DNA of 64,000 nt from Anaeromicrobium sediminis. Its GTDB lineage: Bacteria > Bacillota > Clostridia > Peptostreptococcales > Thermotaleaceae. Each line of letters begins with the position of its first letter. The stretch's first letter is position 1. Below the pieces are notes generated by a model. That model saw only the letters and a list, made by a program, of their open reading frames with translations, ran no database searches and was not told where the DNA came from. Both the position numbers and the translations under genes were made by a program. Positions 16,599 through 25,676 of the stretch are shown here, one piece after another. Where the stretch lies: positions 18,040 to 82,039 of the forward strand of contig NZ_NIBG01000005.1 in the NCBI RefSeq assembly GCF_002270055.1, written 5' to 3'.

Positions 16599-17753
16599 TT
16601 GACGGATACAAAGTTTTCCTACAGGAAGATAATTGGAGTGATTTTTTTAGGCATGTTTGTATACATGTTTATTAATAATCCTAATGTGAAAGTTTATGTA
16701 ATAAAAATATTTAACCCATTGTTAGTGGCCTTTGCAATAGCTTACATATTAGATAATTTAGTAAAAGCTTTTGAACCTAAAATGGGAAGAAATACAGGGG
16801 TTATAATATCATTAGTAATAATTATTGCCATTTTACTAATATCTGCTACCATTGTAATTCCAACTGTAGTAGAGAATATATCTAATATACTAAAATTAAT
16901 TCCAGAGATAGATAATTTTCAATTTGAATCAGTAGAAAAGTATATACCTAAGGGAAGTGAAGAATATTTTGCTGATGCTGTAACTTATGCTAAAACGGCC
17001 ATAGAAAAAATACTTTTAAAAGTAGGAGAATTTTCGTCAAAACTGTTAGAAGGTCTTTTAAGTACAGCTATTAAATTTACTTCAAGTATTATTAGCATAA
17101 TAGTATCTTTCGTTATAGCCATATATATGTTACTAGATAAAAAAGATTTATTAGGCAGAATTAAAAGGGTTAATTATGCATTTTTAGATACAAAAACTGC
17201 AGACTATCTAGTTTATATTACCCATAAATCCCATGAGATATTTTCCAACTTTTTTGTGGGAAAAGCCATAGATTCAGCAATTATTGGATTATTATGTTTT
17301 GTAATATTATTAATATTTAAAATTCCTTTTTCCATGGTTATAGGTATTGTGGTAGGAATAACTAATATGATTCCTTATTTTGGACCTATAATAGGAGCTG
17401 TTCCAGCCGTATTAATCACTCTTTTTTCTGGACTAGATAAGGCTGCCATAGTGGGAATTGTAATATTTGCACTACAACAATTTGATGGACTAGTATTAGG
17501 GCCAATCATATTAGGAGATAAGGTTGGAGTAAGGGCATTTTGGATTATTGTAGCTGTAACAGTAGGTGGTGCAGTTGCAGGAGTATTAGGAATGCTTTTA
17601 GGAGTACCAGTATTAGTTCTTATTAAGACTTTAATAGAAGAAGTAGTACATGAAAAATTGAAAAAAAAGAATATGGAAGATTTGTGTATGAATGACTTGG
17701 CTCCCATATCTAGTAAAAAGAAAAAGAAGAAAAAAATATTTAGCAAATCTTAA
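16599..17753 (+). CDS. AI-2E-family (UPF0118/PerM-like) membrane permease
   Basis: 384 aa from the TTG at 16599 with GGAGAGGGTGG upstream. About eight membrane helices with the family hallmark in the C-terminal half: VGITNMIPYFGPIIGAVPAV followed by QQFDGLVLGPIILGD and VPVLVLIKTLIEE. The C-terminal tail is very basic (KKKKKKKIFSKS). Members are linked to autoinducer-2 export, Na+/H+ exchange or sporulation in different species, so the substrate is open. Monocistronic, ending at a strong terminator. Confidence 0.85.
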   Translation: MTDTKFSYRKIIGVIFLGMFVYMFINNPNVKVYVIKIFNPLLVAFAIAYILDNLVKAFEPKMGRNTGVIISLVIIIAILLISATIVIPTVVENISNILKLIPEIDNFQFESVEKYIPKGSEEYFADAVTYAKTAIEKILLKVGEFSSKLLEGLLSTAIKFTSSIISIIVSFVIAIYMLLDKKDLLGRIKRVNYAFLDTKTADYLVYITHKSHEIFSNFFVGKAIDSAIIGLLCFVILLIFKIPFSMVIGIVVGITNMIPYFGPIIGAVPAVLITLFSGLDKAAIVGIVIFALQQFDGLVLGPIILGDKVGVRAFWIIVAVTVGGAVAGVLGMLLGVPVLVLIKTLIEEVVHEKLKKKNMEDLCMNDLAPISSKKKKKKKIFSKS

Positions 17754-17785
17754 AAAAATATAATTCCATAGGGCTAATACATGAT

Positions 17786-17820
17786 AAAAATCTGCATAAT
17801 AATAAGAATGCAGATTTTTT
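17786..17820 (+). terminator. Terminator of the AI-2E permease gene
   Basis: AAAAATCTGCAT pairs with ATGCAGATTTTT around a 10-base loop, ending in T6. The T run merges into the start of repeat copy A. Confidence 0.85.
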
Positions 17821-17982
17821 ACTTACTAGGAAATTATAAATTTTTCAAAACTGTAAATAAGTAAAAAATGAAGGGGGGAAGAATTCCCCTGCCTCTTTGA
17901 AGGAAGGTGTTCAGATTGCGTTAGCAGACGCCTGCGGGAACCATAGGGTTCCATAACGAATCATAGGTCGTATGAATTTTTT
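17815..17982 (+). repeat. Dispersed structured repeat, copy A
   Basis: About 168 bp. It opens with a hairpin unit whose ends are TTTTTTACTTA and TAAGTAAAAAA (17815-17868), followed by a core with successive hairpins (GGGAA-GAA-TTCCC, GGAACC-ATAG-GGTTCC, and a TCATA/TATGA stem) and ending in T6. Closely similar copies lie at 45708-45879 (same orientation) and 47975-48186 (inverted). No open frame. Confidence 0.8.
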
Positions 17983-18103
17983 GTTTGGAATTTTGAATAA
18001 ATATATATTATAATATGGACATGTATTAATAGTTCGTAAAATTCTAATAATTTTTTGATATTATAAATTGATGAAATGTGTATTTAAGTTATGGAGGAAT
18101 GAA

Positions 18104-18940
18104 ATGGAAAAGTACACTGTGAATAAGGTTCTGAGTAATAATGTAGTATTGGCAGAAAAGGATAATCAAAACTACATATTAGTAGGAAAAGGAATCGGGT
18201 TTTCAAAGAAGAAGGGGCATCTTTTGGAAAATCCACGAATTGACGAAAAATTTATATCTCTTAAAGGTTTAGATGAAGATGAAAAGGAAAATTTCATAAA
18301 CCAAATAGATCCAAAGGTAATTGAACTAGTAAAAGAAATTGTAGAAATGGTTAAAAAGGATTTAGGAGAAGAATTAAATCCTAATACCTACTTAGGTTTT
18401 GCAGATCATATAAACTTTGCTATCCAACGGTTAAAGGAAGGTATTGAAATAGTAAATCCATTTTTAACAGAAACTAAGTTCCTATATCCAGAGGAATACT
18501 CTTTGGCAGAAAAGGCAGTAATGATTTTATCCCATGGTTTGGACATATCCATTCCAGAAGCGGAAATTGGTTTTTTAGCTCTTCATATTTATGGTGGAAG
18601 AGGAGAAAAAAATAAAATGGAAGCCTTAGAAAAATCAAAATTGATGAGGGATATATTGGATTTTGTAGAAAAAACATTAAGGGTGAATTTAGATAGGAAT
18701 TCTTTCATCTGTCAAAGATTTATACTGCACTTAAAGGGTGTTATCAGTAGAGTTAATGAAAATAAAAATATAGAAAATATATTAATGTCTAAATTAAAAT
18801 TTGAATTAAGGAAAGAAATAGCGGTGGCTACAGAAATTGGAAAAATCATTGAGAACACATTAAAATGCCATGTATCCCAAGGGGAAATAGGCTATATAGC
18901 TCTCCATTTACACAAATTAAGAGGAATGAAAAATTTGTAG
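18104..18940 (+). CDS. glcT: GlcT-like transcription antiterminator (BglG/LicT family)
   Basis: 278 aa from the ATG at 18104 (GGAGGAATG upstream; an earlier ATG at 18068 lacks a site). Residues 1-60 are the RNA-binding CAT domain (YTVNKVLSNNVVLAEKDNQNY). Two PTS regulation domains follow, each with conserved His (FADHINFAIQRL, LALHIYGG; QRFILHLKGV, GYIALHLHKL). These are phosphorylated by HPr and EII to control dimerisation. The next gene is ptsG, whose leader carries a RAT element nearly identical in core to that of the Bacillus glucose operon, so this should be its specific antiterminator. Confidence 0.92.
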   Translation: MEKYTVNKVLSNNVVLAEKDNQNYILVGKGIGFSKKKGHLLENPRIDEKFISLKGLDEDEKENFINQIDPKVIELVKEIVEMVKKDLGEELNPNTYLGFADHINFAIQRLKEGIEIVNPFLTETKFLYPEEYSLAEKAVMILSHGLDISIPEAEIGFLALHIYGGRGEKNKMEALEKSKLMRDILDFVEKTLRVNLDRNSFICQRFILHLKGVISRVNENKNIENILMSKLKFELRKEIAVATEIGKIIENTLKCHVSQGEIGYIALHLHKLRGMKNL

Positions 18941-18968
18941 AAAAATGTATAATTCGCAAAAAACTCTA

Positions 18969-18997
18969 TTGAAAAGGAAAACGTTCCATGATATAAT
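18969..18997 (+). promoter_or_regulatory. Promoter of the pts-glycolysis operon
   Basis: TTGAAA (18969-18974) and a perfect TATAAT (18992-18997) with 17-base spacing. Transcript start is expected near 19004, giving a leader of about 225 bases that holds the RAT and terminator. Confidence 0.75.
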
Positions 18998-19065
18998 TCA
19001 ATATACGTAACGTAACCTAGTACTAGTACAGTTGATTAAAAATAAAATATAGAAATTTCTATTTT

Positions 19066-19158
19066 ACGTGTAACTGATTCGATCAGGCATGAGTAAAGGA
19101 ACCGAAGAAAGTAAATCATAAAAGATTTGCTTCGTGTATCTTTATTCATGCCTTTTTT
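19066..19158 (+). promoter_or_regulatory. RAT antiterminator and overlapping terminator upstream of ptsG
   Basis: The segment GTAACTGATTCGATCAGGCA is the GlcT-type ribonucleic antiterminator. The RAT 3' half (AGGCATGAGTAAAGGA, from 19085) is also the 5' arm of a long terminator whose 3' arm ends TCTTTATTCATGCCT then T6 (to 19158). The two folds are mutually exclusive, as in Bacillus ptsG: GlcT binding to the RAT prevents terminator formation. Confidence 0.9.
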
Positions 19159-19230
19159 ATTTGTATCTTTAAAGTTATGTAAGAGAATATTAATTAATAA
19201 CCTAGATTAAATAGAAAAGGAGATGTGCAA

Positions 19231-21261
19231 ATGTTTAAAAAACTTTTTGGAGTTTTACAACAAATAGGTAAAGCCTTAATGACTCCAGTTGCCATATTAC
19301 CAGCAGCAGGTTTATTATTGGCTTTTGGTAATGCTTTTCAAAATCCAGCATTACTTGAAAGTATTCCAGCTCTAGGAGCTAATGGTTTTCAATTAATTGC
19401 AAGGGTTATGGAGCAAGCAGGTGGAATTGTATTTGCTAACTTACCATTATTATTTGCAGTAGGAGTTGCAGTTGGTTTAGCAGGAGGAGAAGGTGTAGCA
19501 GGAATTGCTGCAACTATTGGATTCTTAGTTATGAATGTAACTATGGGAGTAGTAAAAGGAATTACTCCAGAGATGGTAGGAACAAGTAAGGCATACGCTA
19601 TGGTACTTGGAATACCAACACTTCAAACAGGTGTATTTGGTGGTATTATCATAGGGGTACTAGCAGCACAACTTTATAATAAATATTACAACATGGAGTT
19701 ACCTCCATTTTTAGGATTCTTTGCAGGTAAGAGATTTGTTCCTATAATAACAGCTGTATCAGCTTTATTATTAGGTCTTGGTATGATAATTATTTGGCCG
19801 CCAGTTCAAGCGGGATTAAACGCATTCTCAACAGGAATGATCGATGCTAACAAAACGGTAGCAGCATTCATATTTGGAGTTGTAGAAAGAGCACTTATAC
19901 CATTTGGATTACACCATATTTTCTATAATCCTTTTTGGTTTGAATTTGGGGAATATATAAACAAAGCAGGAGAAGTTGTAAGAGGAGATCAAGCTATTTT
20001 CTTTGCACAATTAAAGGATAACGTAGCATTAACAGCAGGTACATTCATGACAGGAAAGTTCCCATTCATGATGTTTGGATTACCAGCAGCAGGTCTTGCA
20101 ATGTACCATGAAGCAAAAACAGAAAAGAAAAAGTTAGTGGCAGGTATTATGGCATCAGCAGCCCTAACATCTTTCTTAACAGGTATTACAGAACCAATTG
20201 AATTTACATTCTTATTTGTAGCACCAGTTCTTTATGCAGTACACTGTGTATTTGCTGGATTATCATTTATGTTAATGCATATTTTAAATGTTAAAATTGG
20301 TATGACATTCTCTGGTGGAATAATTGACTACTTACTATTTGGTGTAATGCCAAACAGAACTGCTTGGTGGTTAGTAATACCAGTAGGATTAGCATTCTCA
20401 GCAATTTACTACTTTGGATTCAGATTTGCTATTAGAAAGTTTGACATTAAGACTCCTGGTAGAGAAGATGATGAAGATGGTGTAGAAGTTGTTAATGTAG
20501 AATCAGGAGAACTACCTTCAAATATATTAGAAGCTCTAGGTGGAGGTCAAAACATTAAGAACTTAGATGCATGTATCACTAGATTAAGAATAAGTGTAAA
20601 TGACATTAAAAATGTTGATAAAGAAAGATTAAAGTCTTTAGGAGCTTCAGGAGTACTAGAAGTAGGAAATAACATTCAAGCCATATTTGGACCTAAGTCT
20701 GATCAATTAAAGACTGAGATGAAAAATATCATGAGTGGAAAAACTACTCCTAAATCAAAAAAAGTAGAAGAAGTTAAGGCAAAAGTTGCAATGACAGTTG
20801 AAACAGATAATAATTTTGTATCTCCTATAGAAGGAAAAATTGTAGGATTAGAAGAAGTACCTGATATGGTGTTTTCGCAAAAAATGATGGGAGATGGATT
20901 TGCTATTGAGCCAACAAATGGACTTGTAGTAGCTCCTGTAGATGGAACTATTGAAACATTATTCCCAACTAAACATGCTATTGGTATTAAATCAACTGGT
21001 GGACAAGAAGTTTTAATCCACTTTGGTATAGATACGGTAACTTTAAATGGAGAAGGTTTTGAAGCTTTAGTTAAACAAGGAGATAAGGTAACTAAGGGGC
21101 AAAAACTTCTTAAAGTAGACATTGATTCTATTAAAGATAAAGTTCCATCAATTATTACACCAGTTATATTCACTAATCTTTCAGAAGGTGAAAAAGTAGT
21201 ATTTGAATCTGGAAAGAAAGTAAACTCTGGACAAGAAAACATTATATCTATTGAAAAATAG
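19231..21261 (+). CDS. ptsG: PTS glucose-type EIICBA permease
   Basis: 676 aa from the ATG at 19231, eight bases after GGAG. Domain order IIC-IIB-IIA. The IIC part (1-400) has about ten helices and includes [14 protein letters not shown] and [10 protein letters not shown]. The IIB domain carries the phospho-Cys in LDACITRLR. The IIA domain (about 530-676) carries the phospho-His in [10 protein letters not shown]. Complete and of usual length for single-chain glucose permeases. It imports and phosphorylates glucose (possibly glucosamine as well), and is controlled by the GlcT switch in its leader. Confidence 0.93.
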   Translation: MFKKLFGVLQQIGKALMTPVAILPAAGLLLAFGNAFQNPALLESIPALGANGFQLIARVMEQAGGIVFANLPLLFAVGVAVGLAGGEGVAGIAATIGFLVMNVTMGVVKGITPEMVGTSKAYAMVLGIPTLQTGVFGGIIIGVLAAQLYNKYYNMELPPFLGFFAGKRFVPIITAVSALLLGLGMIIIWPPVQAGLNAFSTGMIDANKTVAAFIFGVVERALIPFGLHHIFYNPFWFEFGEYINKAGEVVRGDQAIFFAQLKDNVALTAGTFMTGKFPFMMFGLPAAGLAMYHEAKTEKKKLVAGIMASAALTSFLTGITEPIEFTFLFVAPVLYAVHCVFAGLSFMLMHILNVKIGMTFSGGIIDYLLFGVMPNRTAWWLVIPVGLAFSAIYYFGFRFAIRKFDIKTPGREDDEDGVEVVNVESGELPSNILEALGGGQNIKNLDACITRLRISVNDIKNVDKERLKSLGASGVLEVGNNIQAIFGPKSDQLKTEMKNIMSGKTTPKSKKVEEVKAKVAMTVETDNNFVSPIEGKIVGLEEVPDMVFSQKMMGDGFAIEPTNGLVVAPVDGTIETLFPTKHAIGIKSTGGQEVLIHFGIDTVTLNGEGFEALVKQGDKVTKGQKLLKVDIDSIKDKVPSIITPVIFTNLSEGEKVVFESGKKVNSGQENIISIEK

Positions 21262-21335
21262 GTTTTTAAAATATAAATTAAGACAATTGGTTATTCTACT
21301 GTATAACTAACACCCTGTTAAAATATAATAAATGT

Positions 21336-21353
21336 GGGGCCTTTTTAGGCCCC
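21336..21353 (+). other. GC-rich hairpin between ptsG and ptsH
   Basis: GGGGCCT pairs with AGGCCCC around TTTT but has no T tract. It is more likely a mRNA processing or stability element, or a weak terminator that lowers distal expression, than a full terminator. Confidence 0.45.
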
Positions 21354-21381
21354 CTGTAAAATAAAGAGGAGGATTTTGATT

Positions 21382-21645
21382 ATGGGAAAATTAGTAACTA
21401 TATTAAATGAAACGGGAATGCATGCTAGACCAGCAAGTAATTTTGTAAAGGTGGCAAATAGTTTTAAATCAGATATAAACATTGAATTTAACGGAAAAGC
21501 TTCTAATGCTAAATCAATCATGAACTTATTAAGCTTAGGCCTTAAAAAGGGAGATCAAATCAATATTACTGCTAATGGTGAAGATGCACAAGCTGCAGTA
21601 GATGCATTAGTTGATTTAGTTAACTCTAAGTTTGGAGAAGAATAA
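21382..21645 (+). CDS. ptsH: Phosphocarrier protein HPr
   Basis: 87 aa from the ATG at 21382 (GAGGAGG upstream). The phospho-acceptor His is in ETGMHARPAS, and the regulatory Ser site is in NAKSIMNLLSLG, so HPr kinase/CcpA control is possible as in other Firmicutes. It transfers phosphate from enzyme I to the ptsG IIA domain. It sits between ptsG and ptsI in one operon. Confidence 0.96.
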   Translation: MGKLVTILNETGMHARPASNFVKVANSFKSDINIEFNGKASNAKSIMNLLSLGLKKGDQINITANGEDAQAAVDALVDLVNSKFGEE

Positions 21646-21659
21646 GGAGGGGACTAGCT

Positions 21660-23369
21660 ATGAGAAAAGGAACTGGAGCATCTCCTGGGATTAGTATAGG
21701 CAAAGCTTTAGTAATCACTCACGAACCTTTAAATATTGAGAAAAAGGAAATAACTAACGTAGACGGACAAAAGGATATACTAAAGAACAGTATAGAGGCA
21801 TCAAAAGAACAATTAACAAAGATTAAGGAAAAAGCGTTAAGAGAATTAGGTGAAGAAAAGGCTGCCATATTTGAAGCTCACTTAATGATATTACAAGATC
21901 CTGAATTAGTTGATTCTACTCTAGGAAAAATAGAGAGTGAATCCATTAATGCAGAATTTGCTTTTAAAGAAGTAACTAATCAGTTCATAACTATCTTTGA
22001 GTCTATGGACAATGAATATATGAGAGAAAGAGCTGCTGATATTAGAGACGTATCAGAAAGGGTTCTAAGAAATATAACAGGACAAAGTGTAGTTGATTTA
22101 TCTGTATTAGAAGAAGAAGTTATTTTAATAGCAAATGATTTAACTCCATCCGATACGGCTACAATGAATAAAGAAAAGGTATTAGGATTTTTAACGGATA
22201 TTGGAGGAAGAACTTCCCATACTGCCATTATGGCTAGAAGTTTAGAGATTCCAGCAGTAGTAGGACTTGGAAATATAACGGAAGAAGTTAAAAATGGAGA
22301 CATTATAGCTTTCAATGGTGAAAGTGGAGAAGTTATAATAAACCCAGAAGAAGCTACAATTAATAATATGAGATCAGAAAAAGAAGCTTATGAAGAATAT
22401 AAGAGACAATTGCAGGAAGTAATTGGAAAAAGTAGTGTAACTACAGATGATAAACATGTGGAGCTTGCAGCTAACATAGGAACTCCAAATGATGTACCTG
22501 GAGTTATAAAAAATGATGGTGAAGGTGTAGGACTATATAGAACAGAGTTCATTTATATGAATAGTGATCATTTACCAACGGAAGATGAACAGTTTAAATG
22601 CTATAAAGAAGTTCTTGAAGGTCTAAAAGATAAGCCAATTGTAATTAGAACATTAGATATAGGTGGAGATAAAAATCTACCATACTTAAAAATAGATGAA
22701 GAAATGAATCCTTTCTTAGGATATAGAGCCATAAGACTTTGTTTAGACAAGGTAGATATATTCAAAACTCAATTAAGAGCATTACTTAGAGCTAGTGTAT
22801 ATGGAAACTTAAAGATCATGTTCCCTATGATTTCTTCATTAGAGGAATTATTAAGAGCTAAAGAAATATTAGAAGAATGTAAGGTAGAGTTAGACTCAGA
22901 AAAAATTGGATACTCTAATAATATAGAAGTGGGTATGATGATAGAAGTACCAGCAGCAGCTATTATTAGTGACATACTAGCTAAACATGTGGATTTCTTT
23001 AGTATAGGAACTAACGATTTAATTCAATATACTACGGCAGTAGATAGAATGAACGAGAAAATCCATAACCTATATAATCCATTTAACCCAGCTGTCCTTC
23101 GTCTTATTAAGATGGTAATTGATAATGGTCATAAAAATGAAATTTGGGTAGGTATGTGTGGAGAAATGGCTGGAGACAAGAGAATGATTCCTATATTATT
23201 AGGATTCGGTCTTGATGAGTTTAGTATGAGTGCAAGCTCTATTTTACCAGCAAGAAATTTAATTAGGTCATTAAGCTATAGCCAAATGAAGGACTTTAGT
23301 GATAAAATATTAGGGATGGCTACAGCGCAAGAAATAGAAAGTTATATAGAGGAAACTTTCAGAAAATAA
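21660..23369 (+). CDS. ptsI: PTS enzyme I (PEP-protein phosphotransferase)
   Basis: 569 aa, with AAGGAGG upstream. The phosphohistidine site is in GGRTSHTAIMARSLEIPAVVG; the C-terminal PEP-binding barrel has GVGLYRTEFIYM, GYRAIRLCL, VGMCGEMAGD and the domain ends as in other enzymes I. Full length. It takes phosphate from PEP and passes it to HPr. The gene starts 14 bases after ptsH. Confidence 0.96.
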   Translation: MRKGTGASPGISIGKALVITHEPLNIEKKEITNVDGQKDILKNSIEASKEQLTKIKEKALRELGEEKAAIFEAHLMILQDPELVDSTLGKIESESINAEFAFKEVTNQFITIFESMDNEYMRERAADIRDVSERVLRNITGQSVVDLSVLEEEVILIANDLTPSDTATMNKEKVLGFLTDIGGRTSHTAIMARSLEIPAVVGLGNITEEVKNGDIIAFNGESGEVIINPEEATINNMRSEKEAYEEYKRQLQEVIGKSSVTTDDKHVELAANIGTPNDVPGVIKNDGEGVGLYRTEFIYMNSDHLPTEDEQFKCYKEVLEGLKDKPIVIRTLDIGGDKNLPYLKIDEEMNPFLGYRAIRLCLDKVDIFKTQLRALLRASVYGNLKIMFPMISSLEELLRAKEILEECKVELDSEKIGYSNNIEVGMMIEVPAAAIISDILAKHVDFFSIGTNDLIQYTTAVDRMNEKIHNLYNPFNPAVLRLIKMVIDNGHKNEIWVGMCGEMAGDKRMIPILLGFGLDEFSMSASSILPARNLIRSLSYSQMKDFSDKILGMATAQEIESYIEETFRK

Positions 23370-23390
23370 TAAAGGGAAAGGAGGGTAATA

Positions 23391-24731
23391 ATGAAAAATA
23401 TAACTCTAGATTATTCTAAATCAGGTATTAAAGCACATGAAACAGAGTATTTAAAAGAGCAAGTAAAGGTAGCTCATAAAATGCTTCATGAAAAAACTGG
23501 TCCAGGAAATGACTTCTTAGGATGGGTTGATTATCCAGTTAACTATGATAAAGATGAGTTCGAAAGAGTTAAAAAGGCAGCTGAGAAGATTAAAAATGAT
23601 TCTGAGGTATTAATTGTAGTTGGAATCGGTGGATCTTATTTAGGAGCAAAAGCTGCTATAGAAGCCTTATCCCACTCTTTTTATAATATGCTTTCAAAAG
23701 AACAAAGAAAAACTCCAGAAATTTATTTTGCTGGAAACAATATAAGTTCTACTTATTTAAGACACCTTTTACAGGTAATAGAAAATAAGGACGTTAGTGT
23801 TAATGTGATCTCCAAATCTGGAACTACTACAGAACCGGCTATTGCATTTAGAGTTCTTAAAAAGTATATGGAAGAAAAGTACGGAAAAGAAGAAGCTAAA
23901 AATAGAATTTATGCTACAACAGATAGCACTAAGGGAGCACTTAGACAATTAGCTACTGGGGAAGGTTATGAGACCTTCGTAATTCCAGACGATGTAGGTG
24001 GAAGATTTTCCATATTTACACCAGTAGGAATGTTACCTATTGCAGCTGCTGGAATTGACATTGAGAAAATGATGGAAGGTGCTAAGGCCGCAAGGGAAGA
24101 GTATAATAATGATAATTTAGATGAAAACTATTGTTATCAATATGCAGTTGTTAGAAATGCCCTTCACAGAGCTGGTAAAGACATAGAGTTACTAGTTAAC
24201 TATGAACCATCTCTTCACTATGTTTCTGAATGGTGGAAGCAATTATATGGTGAAAGTGAAGGAAAGGATAACAAGGGCATATTCCCAGCATCAGTAGACT
24301 TTTCAGCAGATTTACATTCTATGGGTCAATATATTCAAGATGGAAAAAGACATTTATTCGAAACCGTATTGAATGTAGAAACTCCAGAGCTTGAGATGGA
24401 AGTTGAAGCTAATGAAGAAAACTTAGATGGCCTAAACTATCTAGCAGGTAAGACTATAGACTTTGTGAACAAGAAAGCCTTTGAGGGAACATTACTTGCC
24501 CACTTAGATGGTGGAGTACCAAATATTATAATTAATATACCTGAAATGAGTGAATACTATTTTGGTAAATTAATCTACTTCTTTGAAAAGGCCTGTGGAT
24601 TAAGTGGATACATATTAGGTGTAAATCCATTCGATCAGCCAGGAGTAGAAAGCTATAAGAAAAACATGTTTGCATTACTTGGTAAGCCAGGTTTTGAAGA
24701 CTTAAGAGAAGAATTATTAAAGAGAATATAA
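23391..24731 (+). CDS. pgi: Glucose-6-phosphate isomerase
   Basis: 446 aa, AAAGGAGG upstream. Signatures: [51 protein letters not shown] and the C-terminal [14 protein letters not shown]. Interconverts glucose 6-phosphate and fructose 6-phosphate. Length suits the short bacterial type. It directly follows ptsI, so imported glucose 6-phosphate feeds straight in. Confidence 0.96.
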   Translation: MKNITLDYSKSGIKAHETEYLKEQVKVAHKMLHEKTGPGNDFLGWVDYPVNYDKDEFERVKKAAEKIKNDSEVLIVVGIGGSYLGAKAAIEALSHSFYNMLSKEQRKTPEIYFAGNNISSTYLRHLLQVIENKDVSVNVISKSGTTTEPAIAFRVLKKYMEEKYGKEEAKNRIYATTDSTKGALRQLATGEGYETFVIPDDVGGRFSIFTPVGMLPIAAAGIDIEKMMEGAKAAREEYNNDNLDENYCYQYAVVRNALHRAGKDIELLVNYEPSLHYVSEWWKQLYGESEGKDNKGIFPASVDFSADLHSMGQYIQDGKRHLFETVLNVETPELEMEVEANEENLDGLNYLAGKTIDFVNKKAFEGTLLAHLDGGVPNIIINIPEMSEYYFGKLIYFFEKACGLSGYILGVNPFDQPGVESYKKNMFALLGKPGFEDLREELLKRI

Positions 24732-24744
24732 AGGCGGTGTCAAA

Positions 24745-25602
24745 ATGTTAGTATCAGGAAAATCTATACTTCAGCATGCACACGAAAATGGATATGCTGT
24801 AGGAGCATTTAACGTAAATAACATGGAACAAGTTCAGGCAATTATTGGAGCTGCAGAAGAAACTCAATCTCCAGTAATTATTCAAGCAAGTCAAGGTGGA
24901 CTTAAGTATGCAGGTGTTGAGATAATTTCTGCAATGGCTAAGACTCTTGCTGAAAACACTACAGTACCAGTGGCTATTCACTTAGACCATGGAACTGACT
25001 TTACTCAAATTATGAAGTGTCTAAGAAATGGATTTACTTCTGTTATGATCGATGCTTCTCACTATGAATTAGATGAAAACATCAGAAGAACTAAGCAAAT
25101 CGTTGAAATGGCTAAAGCTGTTGGAGTTTCTGTAGAAGCAGAACTTGGAAAAATCGGTGGAGTAGAAGATGATATTGCTGTAGACGAAAAGGATGCTACA
25201 TACACAGATCCAGATGAGGCTGCTAAGTTTGTTTCTGAAACTGAAGTTGACTATTTAGCAATCGCTGTAGGAACAGCTCATGGACCATACAAGGGAGAGC
25301 CAAAATTAGACTTTGATAGAATTAAAGTTATCAAAGAAAGATTAAATATGCCTCTAGTATTACACGGTTCATCTGGAGTTCCAGAAGAAAGTATTAGAAA
25401 AGCTGTATCTTTAGGAATCAACAAGATCAACATTGATACAGACATTAGACAAGCATTCCATAGAGCAGTTAAAAAATTCGTAGCTGAAAACCCAGATGTT
25501 TACGATCCAAGAAAGATTGTAGGACCTGCAAGAGACGCTATGAAAGAAGTAATCAAAACTAAAATGGAAATGTTCGGTTCAACTGGAAAAGCGTGGAGAT
25601 AA
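24745..25602 (+). CDS. fba: Class II fructose-bisphosphate aldolase
   Basis: 285 aa. Zinc-dependent aldolase of the GatY/KbaY/Fba type: zinc and catalytic motifs IHLDHGTDF, ASHYELDENIRRT, EAELGKIGGVEDD, GTAHGPYKGEPKLD, LHGSSGVPEE and INIDTD are all intact. The family includes tagatose-bisphosphate aldolases, but position after pgi in the glucose operon favours fructose 1,6-bisphosphate. The codons look highly optimised. A perfect terminator follows. No phosphofructokinase gene is in the operon. Confidence 0.92.
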   Translation: MLVSGKSILQHAHENGYAVGAFNVNNMEQVQAIIGAAEETQSPVIIQASQGGLKYAGVEIISAMAKTLAENTTVPVAIHLDHGTDFTQIMKCLRNGFTSVMIDASHYELDENIRRTKQIVEMAKAVGVSVEAELGKIGGVEDDIAVDEKDATYTDPDEAAKFVSETEVDYLAIAVGTAHGPYKGEPKLDFDRIKVIKERLNMPLVLHGSSGVPEESIRKAVSLGINKINIDTDIRQAFHRAVKKFVAENPDVYDPRKIVGPARDAMKEVIKTKMEMFGSTGKAWR

Positions 25603-25606
25603 TATA

Positions 25607-25640
25607 AAAAGAGTTCCTGATTTACATCAGGAACTCTTTT
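25607..25640. terminator. Terminator of the pts-glycolysis operon
   Basis: AAAAGAGTTCCTGA pairs perfectly over 14 bp with 25627-25640 around TTTACA. Lies between convergent transcripts, so it may serve both. Confidence 0.9.
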
Positions 25641-25676
25641 ATTTTTCAAATTTATCTTTATATGATTTTCACTTGA

